Positions 45,889-55,557 are shown, counted from the first letter of the stretch. The stretch: DNA of 64,000 nucleotides from Aquabacter sp040755535 (GCA_040755535.1 JBFMAV010000017.1:1-64000); one strand, 5' to 3'. The notes: generated by a model from the letters alone, not told the origin. Program-made: numbers and translations.

Positions 45889-46638
45889 ATGCGTCTTTCC
45901 GGTAAATCCGCGCTCGTCACGGGCGCCGCCTCGGGCTTCGGCGCCGAGATCGCCCGCGTCTTCGCCCGCGAGGGCGCCACGGTCACCCTCATGGATTTGA
46001 ACCTTGAGGGTGCCAAGACGGTGGCGGGCGAGATCGGTCCCGCCGCCTTGGCGGTGCGCGGCGACGTCACCAGCCGCGCGGATGTGGAAGCCTGCGTCGC
46101 CGCTGCCATCCATCAGGGCGGCAAGCTGGACATCGTCGTCAACAATGCCGGCTGGACCCACCGCAACAAGCCCCTGCTCGAAGTCACCGAGGAGGAGTTC
46201 GACAAGGCCTATGCGATCAATGTGAAGTCCATCTATCACATGATCCACACCGTGGTGCCGATCATGACCGCCCAGGGCGGCGGCGTGGTGGTGAATGTGG
46301 GCTCCACCGCCGGCATCCGCCCGCGTCCCGGCCTCACCTGGTACAACGCCACCAAGGGCGCGGTGAATCTCGCCACCCGCTCGCTGGCCGTGGAACTGGC
46401 GCCGCAGAAGATCCGCGTCAACGGCGTCGCGCCGGTCATGGGGGCGACGGGGCTTCTGGAGAGCTTCATGGGCGTGCCCGACACGCCCGAGAACCGCACG
46501 CGCTTCATCGCCACCATCCCGCTCGGCCGTCTCTCCGAGCCCAAGGACGTGGCCAATGCCTGCCTCTATCTGTCCTCTGACGAGGCCGAGTTCATCACCG
46601 GCGTCATCCTGGAAGTGGACGGCGGACGCACCATCTGA
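45889..46638 (+). CDS. SDR family oxidoreductase
   Basis: 249 aa. TGAASGFGAEIA cofactor loop, NNAGWTHRNKPLLEV, Ser in VNVGSTAG, YNATK Tyr/Lys pair, and terminus GVILEVDGGRTI. ATG 45889 follows TTGAGGA at good spacing; the extra upstream codons from TTG 45871 are unlikely. It probably works with the preceding dehydrogenase on the imported compound. Confidence 0.9.
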   Translation: MRLSGKSALVTGAASGFGAEIARVFAREGATVTLMDLNLEGAKTVAGEIGPAALAVRGDVTSRADVEACVAAAIHQGGKLDIVVNNAGWTHRNKPLLEVTEEEFDKAYAINVKSIYHMIHTVVPIMTAQGGGVVVNVGSTAGIRPRPGLTWYNATKGAVNLATRSLAVELAPQKIRVNGVAPVMGATGLLESFMGVPDTPENRTRFIATIPLGRLSEPKDVANACLYLSSDEAEFITGVILEVDGGRTI

Positions 46639-46653
46639 GTGCGACACGACCGG

Positions 46654-46672
46654 CCGGGCGGTGTTCGCCCGG
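46654..46672 (+). terminator. Hairpin after the SDR gene
   Basis: Arms CCGGGCG / CGCCCGG with loop GTGTT, 16 bp after the stop. Confidence 0.5.
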
Positions 46673-46785
46673 TCGGCATCAAGACGGCGCCAAGAGGGCG
46701 CCCGGCAAAGGGGAGCGGGCCGCCTGTCTCGTCTCACGCCGACAGATCGGTCACGTCGTCCCGAATAATGGTCAGGGAGGATGAA

Positions 46786-47769
46786 ATGAACGATCAGAAG
46801 GTATTGCTGACCCGCCGCCACGCCTTGCTCGGTGGCGCGCTGGCGCTCGGCGGGCTGGCCGCCGGCACGGGCGGGGCGCTCGCCAAGGCGCCCTTCGTGA
46901 ACCAGCCGGCGCCCTATTATTACCGCTTCAAGTTCGGCGATGCCGAGATCACGGTGGTGTCGGACGGCACCCTGCCGCTCGGCGACCCCCATGCGAGCTT
47001 CACGGGCCTCACCGCCGCCCAGATGGACAAGCAGCTCACCGACAATTTCCTGCCCCTCTCCAATGCGGTGCTGGAGCAGAATGTGCTGGTGGTGAATACC
47101 GGCGACAAGCTGATGGTGTTCGACACGGGCATGGGCTCGTCCAAGCTGTTCGGCCCCACCACCGGCAAGATGCTTCAGTCCATGAAGCAGGCAGGCATCG
47201 ACCCGAAGGACGTGGACGCGGTCATCATGAGCCACGCCCATATCGACCATTGCGGGGGCTGCATGGCCGATGACGGCACGCGCAACTTCCCCAACGCCCA
47301 ATTCTATATCAGCCAGGCGGACTATGACTATTGGACCGACGAGAAGACGGTCGGCCCGAACCTCAAGACCTTCCTCGACCAGGCACGCAAGAATCTCGTC
47401 CCCAACCGCGACCGCATGGTGTTCGTGAAGGATGGGCAGGAATTTTTGCCGGGCGTCCAGGCCATCGCGGCGCCGGGCCATTCGGTGGGCCACACCGTCT
47501 TCATGATCACGTCCGGGGGCAAGTCGCTCTGTTATATCGGCGACCTCGCTCACCATCCCGTGCTGCTGCTGGAAAATCCGCTGACCGAATTCGCCTATGA
47601 CACGGACCCCAAACAGTCCGCCCAGACGCGCGTGCGGCTGCTCTCCATGCTGGCGGCCAACCGCATTCCCATTATTGCCTATCATTTCGCCTGGCCGGGC
47701 TTCGGCCATGTGGCCGCGCAGGGGCAGGGCTTCCGCTATTTCCCCGCGCCCATGGTCATGGAAATGTAG
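46786..47769 (+). CDS. Exported metallo-beta-lactamase-fold hydrolase
   Basis: 327 aa. Twin-arginine leader (LTRRHALLGGALALGGLAAG, about 7-26), cleavage near GALAKA. Zinc motif SHAHIDHCGG (HxHxDH), later metal ligands in GHSVGHTVF, IGDLAHH and IIAYHFAWPG. MBL-fold enzymes hydrolyse thioesters, lactones, phosphates and other esters; a periplasmic esterase or lactonase that prepares the transported substrate would fit its place after an ABC importer (inference). Ribosome site AGGGAGGATGAA; 147 bp gap and a hairpin separate it from the SDR gene. Confidence 0.85.
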   Translation: MNDQKVLLTRRHALLGGALALGGLAAGTGGALAKAPFVNQPAPYYYRFKFGDAEITVVSDGTLPLGDPHASFTGLTAAQMDKQLTDNFLPLSNAVLEQNVLVVNTGDKLMVFDTGMGSSKLFGPTTGKMLQSMKQAGIDPKDVDAVIMSHAHIDHCGGCMADDGTRNFPNAQFYISQADYDYWTDEKTVGPNLKTFLDQARKNLVPNRDRMVFVKDGQEFLPGVQAIAAPGHSVGHTVFMITSGGKSLCYIGDLAHHPVLLLENPLTEFAYDTDPKQSAQTRVRLLSMLAANRIPIIAYHFAWPGFGHVAAQGQGFRYFPAPMVMEM

Positions 47770-47777
47770 CGCCAACC

Positions 47778-47800
47778 GGGAGCGGCCCCGCGCCGCTCCC
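47778..47800 (+). terminator. Hairpin after the metallo-hydrolase gene
   Basis: Perfect 8-bp arms GGGAGCGG / CCGCTCCC, 7-nt loop, followed by CTTCG. Confidence 0.55.
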
Positions 47801-47838
47801 CTTCGCCCCGCAGGGGCGGACCAATGAGGACAGGACAT

Positions 47839-49353
47839 ATGCGCCCGGCCGTCATCATCGCCGCGGAAGACGTGATCGCGAGCGTCGCCGACGCGCTGCA
47901 ATACATCTCCTATTTCCATCCCGCCGATTACATCGCCCATCTCGCGCGCGCCTATGAGCGCGAGCAATCGCCCGCCGCGCGCGACGCCATCGCGCAGATC
48001 CTGCTGAATTCGCGCATGGCGGCGCTGGGGCGCCGGCCCATCTGCCAGGATACCGGCCTCGTCGTGGTGTTCGCCGAGATCGGCATGGAGGTGCGCGTCA
48101 CGGGCGAGGTCGGCTTTGACGACCTGATCCACGAGGCGGTGCGCCGGGCCTATCTGCACCAGGACAATCCGCTGCGCGCCTCCATGGTGGGCGATCCGTT
48201 GTTCGCGCGCCGCAACACCAAGGACAATGCGCCGGCCGTGGTCCATACCCGCCTCGTGCCCGGCCGCACGCTCAAGATCACCGTGGCGGCGAAGGGCGGC
48301 GGCTCGGAGAACAAGGCCAAGTTCGTCACCCTCGATCCCGGCGCGAGCGTGGAGGATTGGGTGCTGAAGACCGTGCCGGAACTGGGCGCCGGCTGGTGCC
48401 CGCCGGGCGTCATCGGCCTTGGCATCGGCGGCTCGGCCGAAAAGGCCATGCTGATCGCGAAAGAGGCGCTGCTGGAGGAGATCGACATGACGGATCTCCT
48501 CGCCCGCGGCCCGCAGAGCCAGCTGGAGGAGATGCGCATCTCCCTTTACGAGCGCATCAATGCCCTGGGCATCGGCGCGCAGGGCCTTGGCGGCCTGACG
48601 ACGGTGGTGGACGTGAAGATCGCCACCTATCCCACCCATGCGGCCTCAAAGCCGGTCGCCCTCATTCCCCAATGCGCCGCCAACCGTCACGCCTCCATTG
48701 TCCTCGATGGCTCCGGGGCGGTGCGGCTCGATCCCCCGGATTTGTCCGCCTGGCCGCAGATCGTGCGCGACGCGGCGGATGGGGATGCGCGCCGTGTCGA
48801 TCTCGACCGGCTGACGCGCGAAGAGGTGGCCTCCTGGCGCCCGGGTGAAAAGCTGCGCCTCAGCGGGCGCATGCTCACGGGGCGCGATGCCGCGCACCAG
48901 CGCATGTCCGACATGCTGAAGCGGGGCGAGGCGCTGCCCGTCGATCTCGCGGGGCGCGTCATCTATTACGTGGGCCCGGTGGACCCGGTGCGCGGCGAGG
49001 CGGTGGGGCCGGCGGGGCCGACCACCTCCACCCGCATGGACCGCTATACGGACGACATCCTCTCAACCGGGCTCCTCGCCATGGTGGGCAAGGCCGAACG
49101 CGGCCCGGCGGCGGTGGAGGCCATTGCGCGCCACAAGGCGGCCTATCTCATCGCGGTGGGCGGGGCAGCCTATCTCGTCTCCAAGGCGGTGAAGGCGGCC
49201 CGCGTCGTGGCCTTCGCCGATCTCGGCATGGAGGCCATCTATGAATTCGAGGTGGAGGACATGCCCGTCACCGTGGCGGTGACCGCGCAGGGCGAGTCGG
49301 TCCACACCAGCGGCCCCGCCTTCTGGCGCGCGCGGATCGCGGAAGGGGTTTGA
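47839..49353 (+). CDS. Class I (iron-sulfur) fumarate hydratase
   Basis: 504 aa FumA/FumB type. The three Cys ligands of the [4Fe-4S] cluster are visible in PICQDTGLVVVF, GAGWCPPGVIG and LIPQCAANRH; GLGIGGSAEKAM and TTSTRMDRYTDD are also typical. It interconverts fumarate and malate; many class I enzymes also hydrate mesaconate to (S)-citramalate, which would link it to the C5-acid genes at 32-38 kb (inference). ATG 47839 is preferred for the AGGACAGGAC site; ATG 47824 is possible. Confidence 0.9.
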   Translation: MRPAVIIAAEDVIASVADALQYISYFHPADYIAHLARAYEREQSPAARDAIAQILLNSRMAALGRRPICQDTGLVVVFAEIGMEVRVTGEVGFDDLIHEAVRRAYLHQDNPLRASMVGDPLFARRNTKDNAPAVVHTRLVPGRTLKITVAAKGGGSENKAKFVTLDPGASVEDWVLKTVPELGAGWCPPGVIGLGIGGSAEKAMLIAKEALLEEIDMTDLLARGPQSQLEEMRISLYERINALGIGAQGLGGLTTVVDVKIATYPTHAASKPVALIPQCAANRHASIVLDGSGAVRLDPPDLSAWPQIVRDAADGDARRVDLDRLTREEVASWRPGEKLRLSGRMLTGRDAAHQRMSDMLKRGEALPVDLAGRVIYYVGPVDPVRGEAVGPAGPTTSTRMDRYTDDILSTGLLAMVGKAERGPAAVEAIARHKAAYLIAVGGAAYLVSKAVKAARVVAFADLGMEAIYEFEVEDMPVTVAVTAQGESVHTSGPAFWRARIAEGV

Positions 49354-49407
49354 ACACGGCACCGCTTTAAGATCGCGCGCCGCCTCGCCCCGCCCGCGCG
49401 ACGGGCT

Positions 49408-49431
49408 CCCTCTCCCGCTTGCGGGGGAGGG
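49408..49431. terminator. Bidirectional hairpin between converging genes
   Basis: Arms CCCTCTCCCGC / GCGGGGGAGGG, one mismatch, TT loop, flanked by a GGGGTGGGGAGGGGG tract. The sequence has the look of an extragenic repeat common in Rhizobiales; here it lies between the fumarase and CoA-transferase 3' ends. Confidence 0.65.
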
Positions 49432-49486
49432 GTGGGGAGGGGGCCGGCGCAGTCGCAGAGCCGCACGGGACGCCCCGCGTAGCCTC

Positions 49487-50620
49487 TCAGCCCGGCAGCT
49501 TGGGCGGCAGGGCGCGCACCGGGAGGCGGCGGCCGTCGATGCGGTAGGGCGGGGCGAGCACATGGCGGGCGGCGCCATCGGCGTCCACCCGCTCCACCAC
49601 CATCTGCGCCTCGCGGGCCCGCGGAGAGGTGAGCGCCTCGTGGAGCCCGAGCACTTCGCCGGAGGGAATGCCCTCCGCGCGCAAGGCCGCGAGCAGGTCC
49701 GCGCGGGTGCGGCGGGAAAGCGCCTCCTTCAGGATCGGCAGAAGCGCGGCGCGATTGCGCGAGCGTTCCAGATTGGTGGCGAAGCGCGGGTCATCGGGAA
49801 GATCGGGCCGGCCGATGACTGTCTCGCAGAAGCGTCGGAACTGCGCATTGTTGCCCACGGTGATGACCAGCGGCCCGTCCGCTGCCTCGAACACGCCATA
49901 GGGCACGATGGAGGGATGGGCGTTTCCGAAGCGCGGCGGGTCGCCGCCCTGCACCAGAGCTTCCAGCCCGTAATAGGACGTCACCGTCAGCCCGCAATCG
50001 AACAGAGCGAGTTCCAGCAGGCTCCCCTTGCCGGTGCGCTCGCGTTTGAACAGGGCCGCGAGGATGGCCTGCGCCGCATATTGCCCGGTGAAGAGATCCA
50101 CCACCGCGACGCCGAATTTCAGCGGCGGGCGCTCGGCCTCGCCATTGATGGCCATCAGCCCCGCCTCGCCCTGCACCAGCAGGTCGTAGCCGGGGCGCTT
50201 CGCCTCCGCGCCGTTGGAGGCATAGCCGGTGATGGAGCAATAGATCAGGCGCGGATTCTCCCGCTTCAGATCCTCATAGCCGAGGCCCAGTTTCTCGGCG
50301 CCGCCGGTCTTGAAATTGTGGACCACCACATCGCTCGCACGGACCATGTCGCGCACCCGCGCGAGGCCCTCCGGCGTGGAGAGGTCGATTCCCACGGAGG
50401 ATTTGTTGCGGTTCACGCTGTCGAAATAGGACGTGTTGCTGGCGCCGGTGCGCAGGCCCCAGTCGCGGGTGTCGTCGCCGCGCACCGGGTGCTCCACCTT
50501 GGTCACGTCGGCGCCGAGATCGCCCAGCACCTGCGCGCACCAGGGGCCGGCGAGGATGCGCGAGAGATCGAGCACCCGCACCCCCGCGAGGGGAAGGTCG
50601 TCTGCATTCTGGTCGGTCAT
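49487..50620 (-). CDS. Family III (CaiB/BaiF) CoA-transferase
   Basis: 377 aa. Hallmarks: VRVLDLSRILAGPWCAQVLG, DLGADVTKVEHPVRGDDTRD, VNRNKSSVGIDL, YDLLVQGEAGLMAING and the catalytic-Asp region VAVVDLFTGQ. It activates an acid by CoA transfer from another thioester, an alternative to the ligase of the divergent operon. Last gene of the minus-strand transport operon, 28 bp after the IclR gene. Confidence 0.9.
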   Translation of the reverse strand: MTDQNADDLPLAGVRVLDLSRILAGPWCAQVLGDLGADVTKVEHPVRGDDTRDWGLRTGASNTSYFDSVNRNKSSVGIDLSTPEGLARVRDMVRASDVVVHNFKTGGAEKLGLGYEDLKRENPRLIYCSITGYASNGAEAKRPGYDLLVQGEAGLMAINGEAERPPLKFGVAVVDLFTGQYAAQAILAALFKRERTGKGSLLELALFDCGLTVTSYYGLEALVQGGDPPRFGNAHPSIVPYGVFEAADGPLVITVGNNAQFRRFCETVIGRPDLPDDPRFATNLERSRNRAALLPILKEALSRRTRADLLAALRAEGIPSGEVLGLHEALTSPRAREAQMVVERVDADGAARHVLAPPYRIDGRRLPVRALPPKLPG

Positions 50621-50648
50621 CAGATCGGAACCTCTCGCCGGGCCGGCG

Positions 50649-51473
50649 TCACGCGCCCATCACGCCGTCGAGACGGCGCACCAGCTCTATGAGGCGCGGA
50701 CGCACCTCGTCGAGCAGGAATTTGGGACTGGTGATGACGGTGGGCGCTCCGCAATTGATCACCAGGGGATCAAGCCCGCCGCCGGGGCGGAACCCCACCG
50801 CGATGGCGCTCACATTCTCCTGCCATTCGCCGAACGAGCAGCAGCAGCCGAGCGTCGCGTGGTCCTCGATGCCCTTCTCGATGCCCTCGCGCAGCTTGGG
50901 CCAGGCGAGCGGGTCGAGCAGGCGCAACTCATCCAGCAACGCCGCCCGCTCGGCGGGCATGAGGGTGGCGATATAGGCCCGGCCCATGGAACTGCGCGTC
51001 ATCGACATGCGCGAGCCCACATCGATATTGAGCGCGATGGCGGCCGGGCCGCGCAAACATTCCGCATAGCGCATGGACAAGCGGTCGCGCACGCCCAGGC
51101 CCACGGTCGCGTCCGAGAACACCGCCAGTTCGCGCATGGCGGGGCGCGCGATCTGCCGCACGGAGAGGCCGCCGAGCGCGATGGAGGAGAGCGCCATGAG
51201 CTGGGTGCCGAGGCGATACTTGCCCACCTCTTCCACGAAATGCAGGTAGCCGAGCTTGGTGAGCGTATAGGTCAGGCGCGACACCGTGGAGCGCGGGAGG
51301 CGGCAGCGGTCCGCGATCTCGTGATTGGCGAGGAATGTCTCGCCCTTGCGGAAGGCGGCCAGCACATCGAGGCCGCGCGCCAGCGCAGTGACGAAATGGC
51401 GGTCTTCCTTGCCGTCCCCTTCAAGCTCGGACGGGTCGGGGGTGGTGGCGCGCATTCTGGGTCCCGGTCTCAT
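50649..51473 (-). CDS. IclR-family transcriptional regulator
   Basis: 274 aa. Winged helix with LANHEIADRCRLPRSTVSRL; effector domain about 100-270 containing a Cys-rich GCCCSFGEWQ. It overlaps the enoyl-CoA hydratase stop by 4 bp, so it is made from the transporter operon and probably controls it and the divergent pim-like operon through palindromes at 56987-57101. Confidence 0.9.
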   Translation of the reverse strand: MRPGPRMRATTPDPSELEGDGKEDRHFVTALARGLDVLAAFRKGETFLANHEIADRCRLPRSTVSRLTYTLTKLGYLHFVEEVGKYRLGTQLMALSSIALGGLSVRQIARPAMRELAVFSDATVGLGVRDRLSMRYAECLRGPAAIALNIDVGSRMSMTRSSMGRAYIATLMPAERAALLDELRLLDPLAWPKLREGIEKGIEDHATLGCCCSFGEWQENVSAIAVGFRPGGGLDPLVINCGAPTVITSPKFLLDEVRPRLIELVRRLDGVMGA

Positions 51474-52216
51474 TTGCGGAAGAAGGCGGCGAACGCCGCC
51501 TGCGCTTCCGGTCCGCGCCGCAGAGCGTGGAAGTTTTCCGCCTCAAGCTCAAGCGCGCGGGCGATCTGATCCTGCAGATGCGCGCGCATCAGGCGCTTGG
51601 TGGTGGCAAGCGAGACCGGCGGAAGCTTGGCCAAGGCACGGGCCTTTTCGAGCGCGTGCGCGAGCGCCCCGCCTCCCGGTGCCACCGCGTTGATGAGGCC
51701 GGCATCCAGCGCGATCTGCGGCCCGAAGGGCTCGCCCAGCAGGAGCAATTCCGCCGCCGCCTTGGTGCCGGCAATGCGCGGCAAGAGGAAGGAGGAGGCG
51801 CCCTCCGGGCAGAGGCCGAGATTGACGAAGGGCAGGCGGAAGCGCGCGCCCGCGCCCGCATAGGCGAGGTCGCAATGCAGCAGCATGGTGGTGCCGATGC
51901 CCACCGCGAACCCTTCGATGGCCGCGATGAGGGGCTTTTCGAAGCCGGAGAGGACCTTCAGAAAGGTGAGCCCGGCGCTGGGCTCGCCGGTGGGCGTCGT
52001 GTCCTGGAAGTCCGCAAGGTCGTTGCCGGCGGTGAAGCAGCCGCCCGCCCCGGTCAGCACCACCACCCGCACACCCTCATCCTGCGCGGCGTCCATCAGG
52101 GCGTCGCCGAGCGCGCGATAGGTGGCGCGGTCCAGCGCGTTGCGCTTGTCCGGGCGGGAAATGGTGATGCTCCGGATGCCCGGCTCGGGCGTGTCGCGAA
52201 TGACGCTCTCAGACAT
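51470..52216 (-). CDS. Enoyl-CoA hydratase/isomerase family protein
   Basis: 248 aa crotonase fold. CoA/oxyanion motifs NALDRATYRALGDALM, GAGGCFTAGNDLADF, EGFAVGIGTTMLLHCDLAYA and FVNLGLCPEGASS. The catalytic Glu seen in hydratases is shifted (LCPEG), so hydratase versus isomerase is open. It may serve as the PimE-like function for the divergent operon. Starts 23 bp after the transporter ATPase stop. Confidence 0.9.
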   Translation of the reverse strand: MSESVIRDTPEPGIRSITISRPDKRNALDRATYRALGDALMDAAQDEGVRVVVLTGAGGCFTAGNDLADFQDTTPTGEPSAGLTFLKVLSGFEKPLIAAIEGFAVGIGTTMLLHCDLAYAGAGARFRLPFVNLGLCPEGASSFLLPRIAGTKAAAELLLLGEPFGPQIALDAGLINAVAPGGGALAHALEKARALAKLPPVSLATTKRLMRAHLQDQIARALELEAENFHALRRGPEAQAAFAAFFRK

Positions 52217-52239
52217 GACGGTCCTGCCCCCTCCGCCCT

Positions 52240-52950
52240 TCAGGCGGCGTCGCCCTCGCGGGCAAAATAGAGATCGTGCAGCTTGTCGAGATTCACCTCG
52301 CCCGCCGCCTGCGAGAAGATCACCTTGCCCGAGCGCATCAGATGCACCTCGTCCGCCACCGAAAGGGCGATGGAGGTGTTCTGCTCGACGAGGACGATGG
52401 TGGTGCCCTCCGCCTTGAGGCGGCGGATGATCTCGAACACCTCTTTGACCATCACCGGCGCGAGGCCGAGGGAGGGCTCGTCGATCAGCAGGATGCGGGG
52501 CTCGGCCATCAGCCCGCGCCCCATGGCCACCATCTGCGCCTCGCCGCCGGAGAGGGAGCCGGCCAATTGGTGGCGGCGTTCCTTCAGGCGCGGGAACAGG
52601 GTGTACATGCGCTCCAGATTGGTGGACAGGCGCGCGCGGCACCGCTTGGGATAGGCGCCGAGGCAGAGATTTTCCTCCACGCTCATGTCGCGGAACACGA
52701 GGCGCCCTTCGGGCACCATGACGAGCCCGTCGCCCGCGAGGTCCCAGGTCTTGCCCTCGATTGGAACGCCCGCCAGCAGGATCTCGCCCTCATGGGGCAC
52801 GAGGCCGGTGAGCGCGCGCAGCAGGGTCGTCTTGCCCGCGCCGTTCGGGCCGACGATGGCGGTGAGCGCGCCCTCGCGGAATTTCACCGAGAGATCCCAC
52901 AGCACGGTGATGGCGCCATATCCGGCGCGCAGATGGCGGGTCTCAAGCAT
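52240..52950 (-). CDS. ABC transporter ATPase, LivF type
   Basis: 236 aa. Walker A GPNGAGKTTLLRAL, GLVMVPEGRLVFRDMSVEEN, signature SLSGGEAQMVAMGRGL, Walker B ILLIDEPSLGLAP, H-loop region IVLVEQNTSIAL. Overlaps the LivG-type gene by 8 bp. Confidence 0.93.
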   Translation of the reverse strand: MLETRHLRAGYGAITVLWDLSVKFREGALTAIVGPNGAGKTTLLRALTGLVPHEGEILLAGVPIEGKTWDLAGDGLVMVPEGRLVFRDMSVEENLCLGAYPKRCRARLSTNLERMYTLFPRLKERRHQLAGSLSGGEAQMVAMGRGLMAEPRILLIDEPSLGLAPVMVKEVFEIIRRLKAEGTTIVLVEQNTSIALSVADEVHLMRSGKVIFSQAAGEVNLDKLHDLYFAREGDAA

Positions 52951-53653
52951 CGGCGGCCCCCGTATAGCTCTTCATCACCTGCGGATCGCGGAACACCGCC
53001 TCGGGCGTGCCGTCGGCGATGAGCTGGCCGAAATTCAGCACCACGGCGCGGCTGCACAGATTGGAGATGGTCTCGATGTCATGCTCGACGATGACGATGG
53101 TCAGGCCGAACAAGGTGTGCAGCTCGCGCAACTTCAGCATGAAGGCGCGCTTGGCCTGGCTTTCGAGGCCCGCCAGCACTTCGTCGAGCAGCAGGAGCTT
53201 GGGCTCGGTGGCGAGCGCCTTGGCGATTTCCAGGCGCTTCAATTCCTGAAGCGCGAGGGCGCTTGCCGCGTCCGCGTCCGCCTTGCCGGACAATTCCATC
53301 ACGTCGAGGATTTCCGTGATGCGCGCGGGATCGCTGCGTCCCGCGCCGAACACCTGCGCGACGGTCAGATTCTCGCGCACGGTCAGATGGTGCATGGGCT
53401 GGGGGATCTGGAAGGTGCGCCCGATGCCCGCCCGCGCCCGCTTGTGCAGCGGAAGCGCGGTGATCTCGCGCTCCTCGAAGGCGATGCGCCCGCGCGCCCG
53501 CACCAGGCCCGAAATGCAGTTGAACAAGGTGGTCTTGCCCGCCCCATTGGGGCCGACGAGGCCGAGGATCTCGCCCTTCTGGATCGAGAAGCTGATGCCC
53601 GACAGGGCGACCAGGCCGCCGAAGCGGACCGACACATCCTCAAGCCGCAGCAT
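52943..53653 (-). CDS. ABC transporter ATPase, LivG type
   Basis: 236 aa. Walker A GPNGAGKTTLFNCISG, IGRTFQIPQPMHHLTVRENL, signature-like SALALQELKRLEIAKAL (degenerate), Walker B LLLLDEVLAGLESQA, H-loop IVIVEHDIETIS. Overlaps the LivM-type gene by 14 bp. Confidence 0.93.
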   Translation of the reverse strand: MLRLEDVSVRFGGLVALSGISFSIQKGEILGLVGPNGAGKTTLFNCISGLVRARGRIAFEEREITALPLHKRARAGIGRTFQIPQPMHHLTVRENLTVAQVFGAGRSDPARITEILDVMELSGKADADAASALALQELKRLEIAKALATEPKLLLLDEVLAGLESQAKRAFMLKLRELHTLFGLTIVIVEHDIETISNLCSRAVVLNFGQLIADGTPEAVFRDPQVMKSYTGAADA

Positions 53654-54623
53654 GGCGCCCTCCCGAGCGACGGAAGAGACGGCCCACCAGTTCCGACATG
53701 CCGTTGGGCGCGATCAGAACCATGGCGGCCAGCAGGATGCCGAGCAGGATCTGGTGGCCGACCGGAATGAGGCTTTTGGCCACCAATTGGTCGAACAGAT
53801 AGATCACGATCGCCCCGAACACCGGGCCGAGCACGGTGCGGTAGCCGCCGAACACCGCCGCGATGATGGGCATGACGCTCCAGATGCCGGAAAAGGCATA
53901 GTCCGGCTCCAGGAAGCCGATGATGTGCGCGTTGAGCGCGCCGAATACGCCGGCGATGAAGGCGGAAAGCAGCAGCATCCAGGTCTTCAGGACGAAGCTG
54001 TTCACGCCCACCACGCGGGTCGCGTCCTCGCTCTCGGCGATGGCGCGCAGCGCGGTGCCCACATGGCTGCGCCGGATCAGCACATAGGCGATGGCCACCA
54101 GCGCCACCACCAGCAGCACGAGCGCATAGGCGCCCGCCCGGTCGGCGAGATTGATGCCGAACACGGTGGGAAGGCCGGGATAGCGCTGGAGCCCCGCCGC
54201 GCCGCCGGTGAGCCAGGTGGCCTCGGTGGCGAGAATGCGGAAGATCTGGGAATAAGCGAGGATGGCGAGGGCGAAATATGGCCCCGACAGGCGCAGCGCC
54301 GGCAGCATGGCGAGCGCGCTCGCCGCCGCGATCAGCCCGGCGAGCGGGATCGCGGCGAGCACCGGCACGCCGAGCTTGGCCGCGAACAGCGCCGAGGCAT
54401 AGGAGCCGACCCCGAAAAAGGCCGCATGGCCGAACGAGACCATGCCGCCAAGATTGCCCAGCAGCGCCCAGGACAAAGCAAGGCCCGACAGGATCAGGGC
54501 CGAGATCAGCAGGCCCAGCATGTAATTGCCGGCCCCGGCAAACAGCGGGACGAGGCCGAGCACCACCAGCCCGCCAATCAGGACGAAGGTGCGCAGCGGG
54601 GAGGATGATTGTATCGCGGACAT
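53640..54623 (-). CDS. ABC transporter permease, LivM type
   Basis: 327 aa, about nine to ten membrane segments. MVSFGHAAFFGVGSYASALF, SGPYFALAILAYSQIF, GTALRAIAESEDATRVVGVN and FGGYRTVLGPVFGAI. Ten bp after the LivH-type stop. Confidence 0.93.
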   Translation of the reverse strand: MSAIQSSSPLRTFVLIGGLVVLGLVPLFAGAGNYMLGLLISALILSGLALSWALLGNLGGMVSFGHAAFFGVGSYASALFAAKLGVPVLAAIPLAGLIAAASALAMLPALRLSGPYFALAILAYSQIFRILATEATWLTGGAAGLQRYPGLPTVFGINLADRAGAYALVLLVVALVAIAYVLIRRSHVGTALRAIAESEDATRVVGVNSFVLKTWMLLLSAFIAGVFGALNAHIIGFLEPDYAFSGIWSVMPIIAAVFGGYRTVLGPVFGAIVIYLFDQLVAKSLIPVGHQILLGILLAAMVLIAPNGMSELVGRLFRRSGGRHAAA

Positions 54624-54633
54624 GGGGATCTCC

Positions 54634-55506
54634 TCACCCGCGCCGGGCGCGCGCGCCGAACAGGCCGTTCGGCAGGAAGAAGAGGACGAGCAGGAACAGC
54701 ACCATGCCGGCGAGTTCCTGCAAGGCGGAGGAGGCGAGCGTCACGGTCAGCGCCTCGGTGACGCCGAGCAGGATCGCGCCGAGGAACACGCCGGGAATGG
54801 AGCCCACACCCGCGAGCACGGTGACGATGAACGCCTTCACGGTGAGCGCATGGCCGACCGAGGGCTGGATCACGCTCATGGTGTAGAGCGCGATGCCCGC
54901 GAAGCTCGCGAGCGCGCCCGCCACCAGGAAGGAGACGGTCTCGATGCGGCGCGGATTGATGCCCATGAGCGTCGCCGCATTGCGGTTGGAGGAGACCGCC
55001 CGCACGGCGCGCCCGTACCAGCTCTTCTTCAGCCACCACCACAGCATCCCCATCAGCACCAGCGAGACGCAGAAGGCGATGATCTCGCCGTTCATGCCAT
55101 AGACCGGGCCGATGGAGAGGGCGTCCTGGAGGAAGGGCGAGGAGGTGCTGCGCACGTCGCTCGCGAACACCAGCAGGATGGCGTTGGTGAGGATGATGCC
55201 CACCGCGAAGGTGAGGATGAGCGAATTCAGCTCGCGATGCTCGCGGATGCGATCCACGAGTTGGAACAGCACATAGGAGAGGCCCACCACCACCACCAGA
55301 GCGAGCGGAATGGCCGCATAGGGGTCGAGCCCGGTGCGCGATTCCACCAGATAGGCCATATAGGCGGCGAGCAGCACCAGTTCGCCGTGGGCGAGGTTGA
55401 TGATGCGCATGGCGCCGAAGGCGAGGGCGAGGCCCAGCGCCACCAGCGCATAGACGCTGCCGATGAGGACGCCGGAGAACAGCGCCTGGAGGATGAGATC
55501 GGTCAT
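54634..55506 (-). CDS. ABC transporter permease, LivH type
   Basis: 290 aa, about eight membrane segments. GLALAFGAMRIINLAHGELV, AAYMAYLV, VSSNRNAATLMGINPRRIET and a terminal FFLPNGLFGARARRG. Separated from the binding-protein gene by 81 bp with a hairpin. Confidence 0.93.
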   Translation of the reverse strand: MTDLILQALFSGVLIGSVYALVALGLALAFGAMRIINLAHGELVLLAAYMAYLVESRTGLDPYAAIPLALVVVVGLSYVLFQLVDRIREHRELNSLILTFAVGIILTNAILLVFASDVRSTSSPFLQDALSIGPVYGMNGEIIAFCVSLVLMGMLWWWLKKSWYGRAVRAVSSNRNAATLMGINPRRIETVSFLVAGALASFAGIALYTMSVIQPSVGHALTVKAFIVTVLAGVGSIPGVFLGAILLGVTEALTVTLASSALQELAGMVLFLLVLFFLPNGLFGARARRG

Positions 55507-55557
55507 GTCACCTCGGAAGGGAACCGTGCGCCGCAGGAGAGCCGCAGGAGGAAAGCG

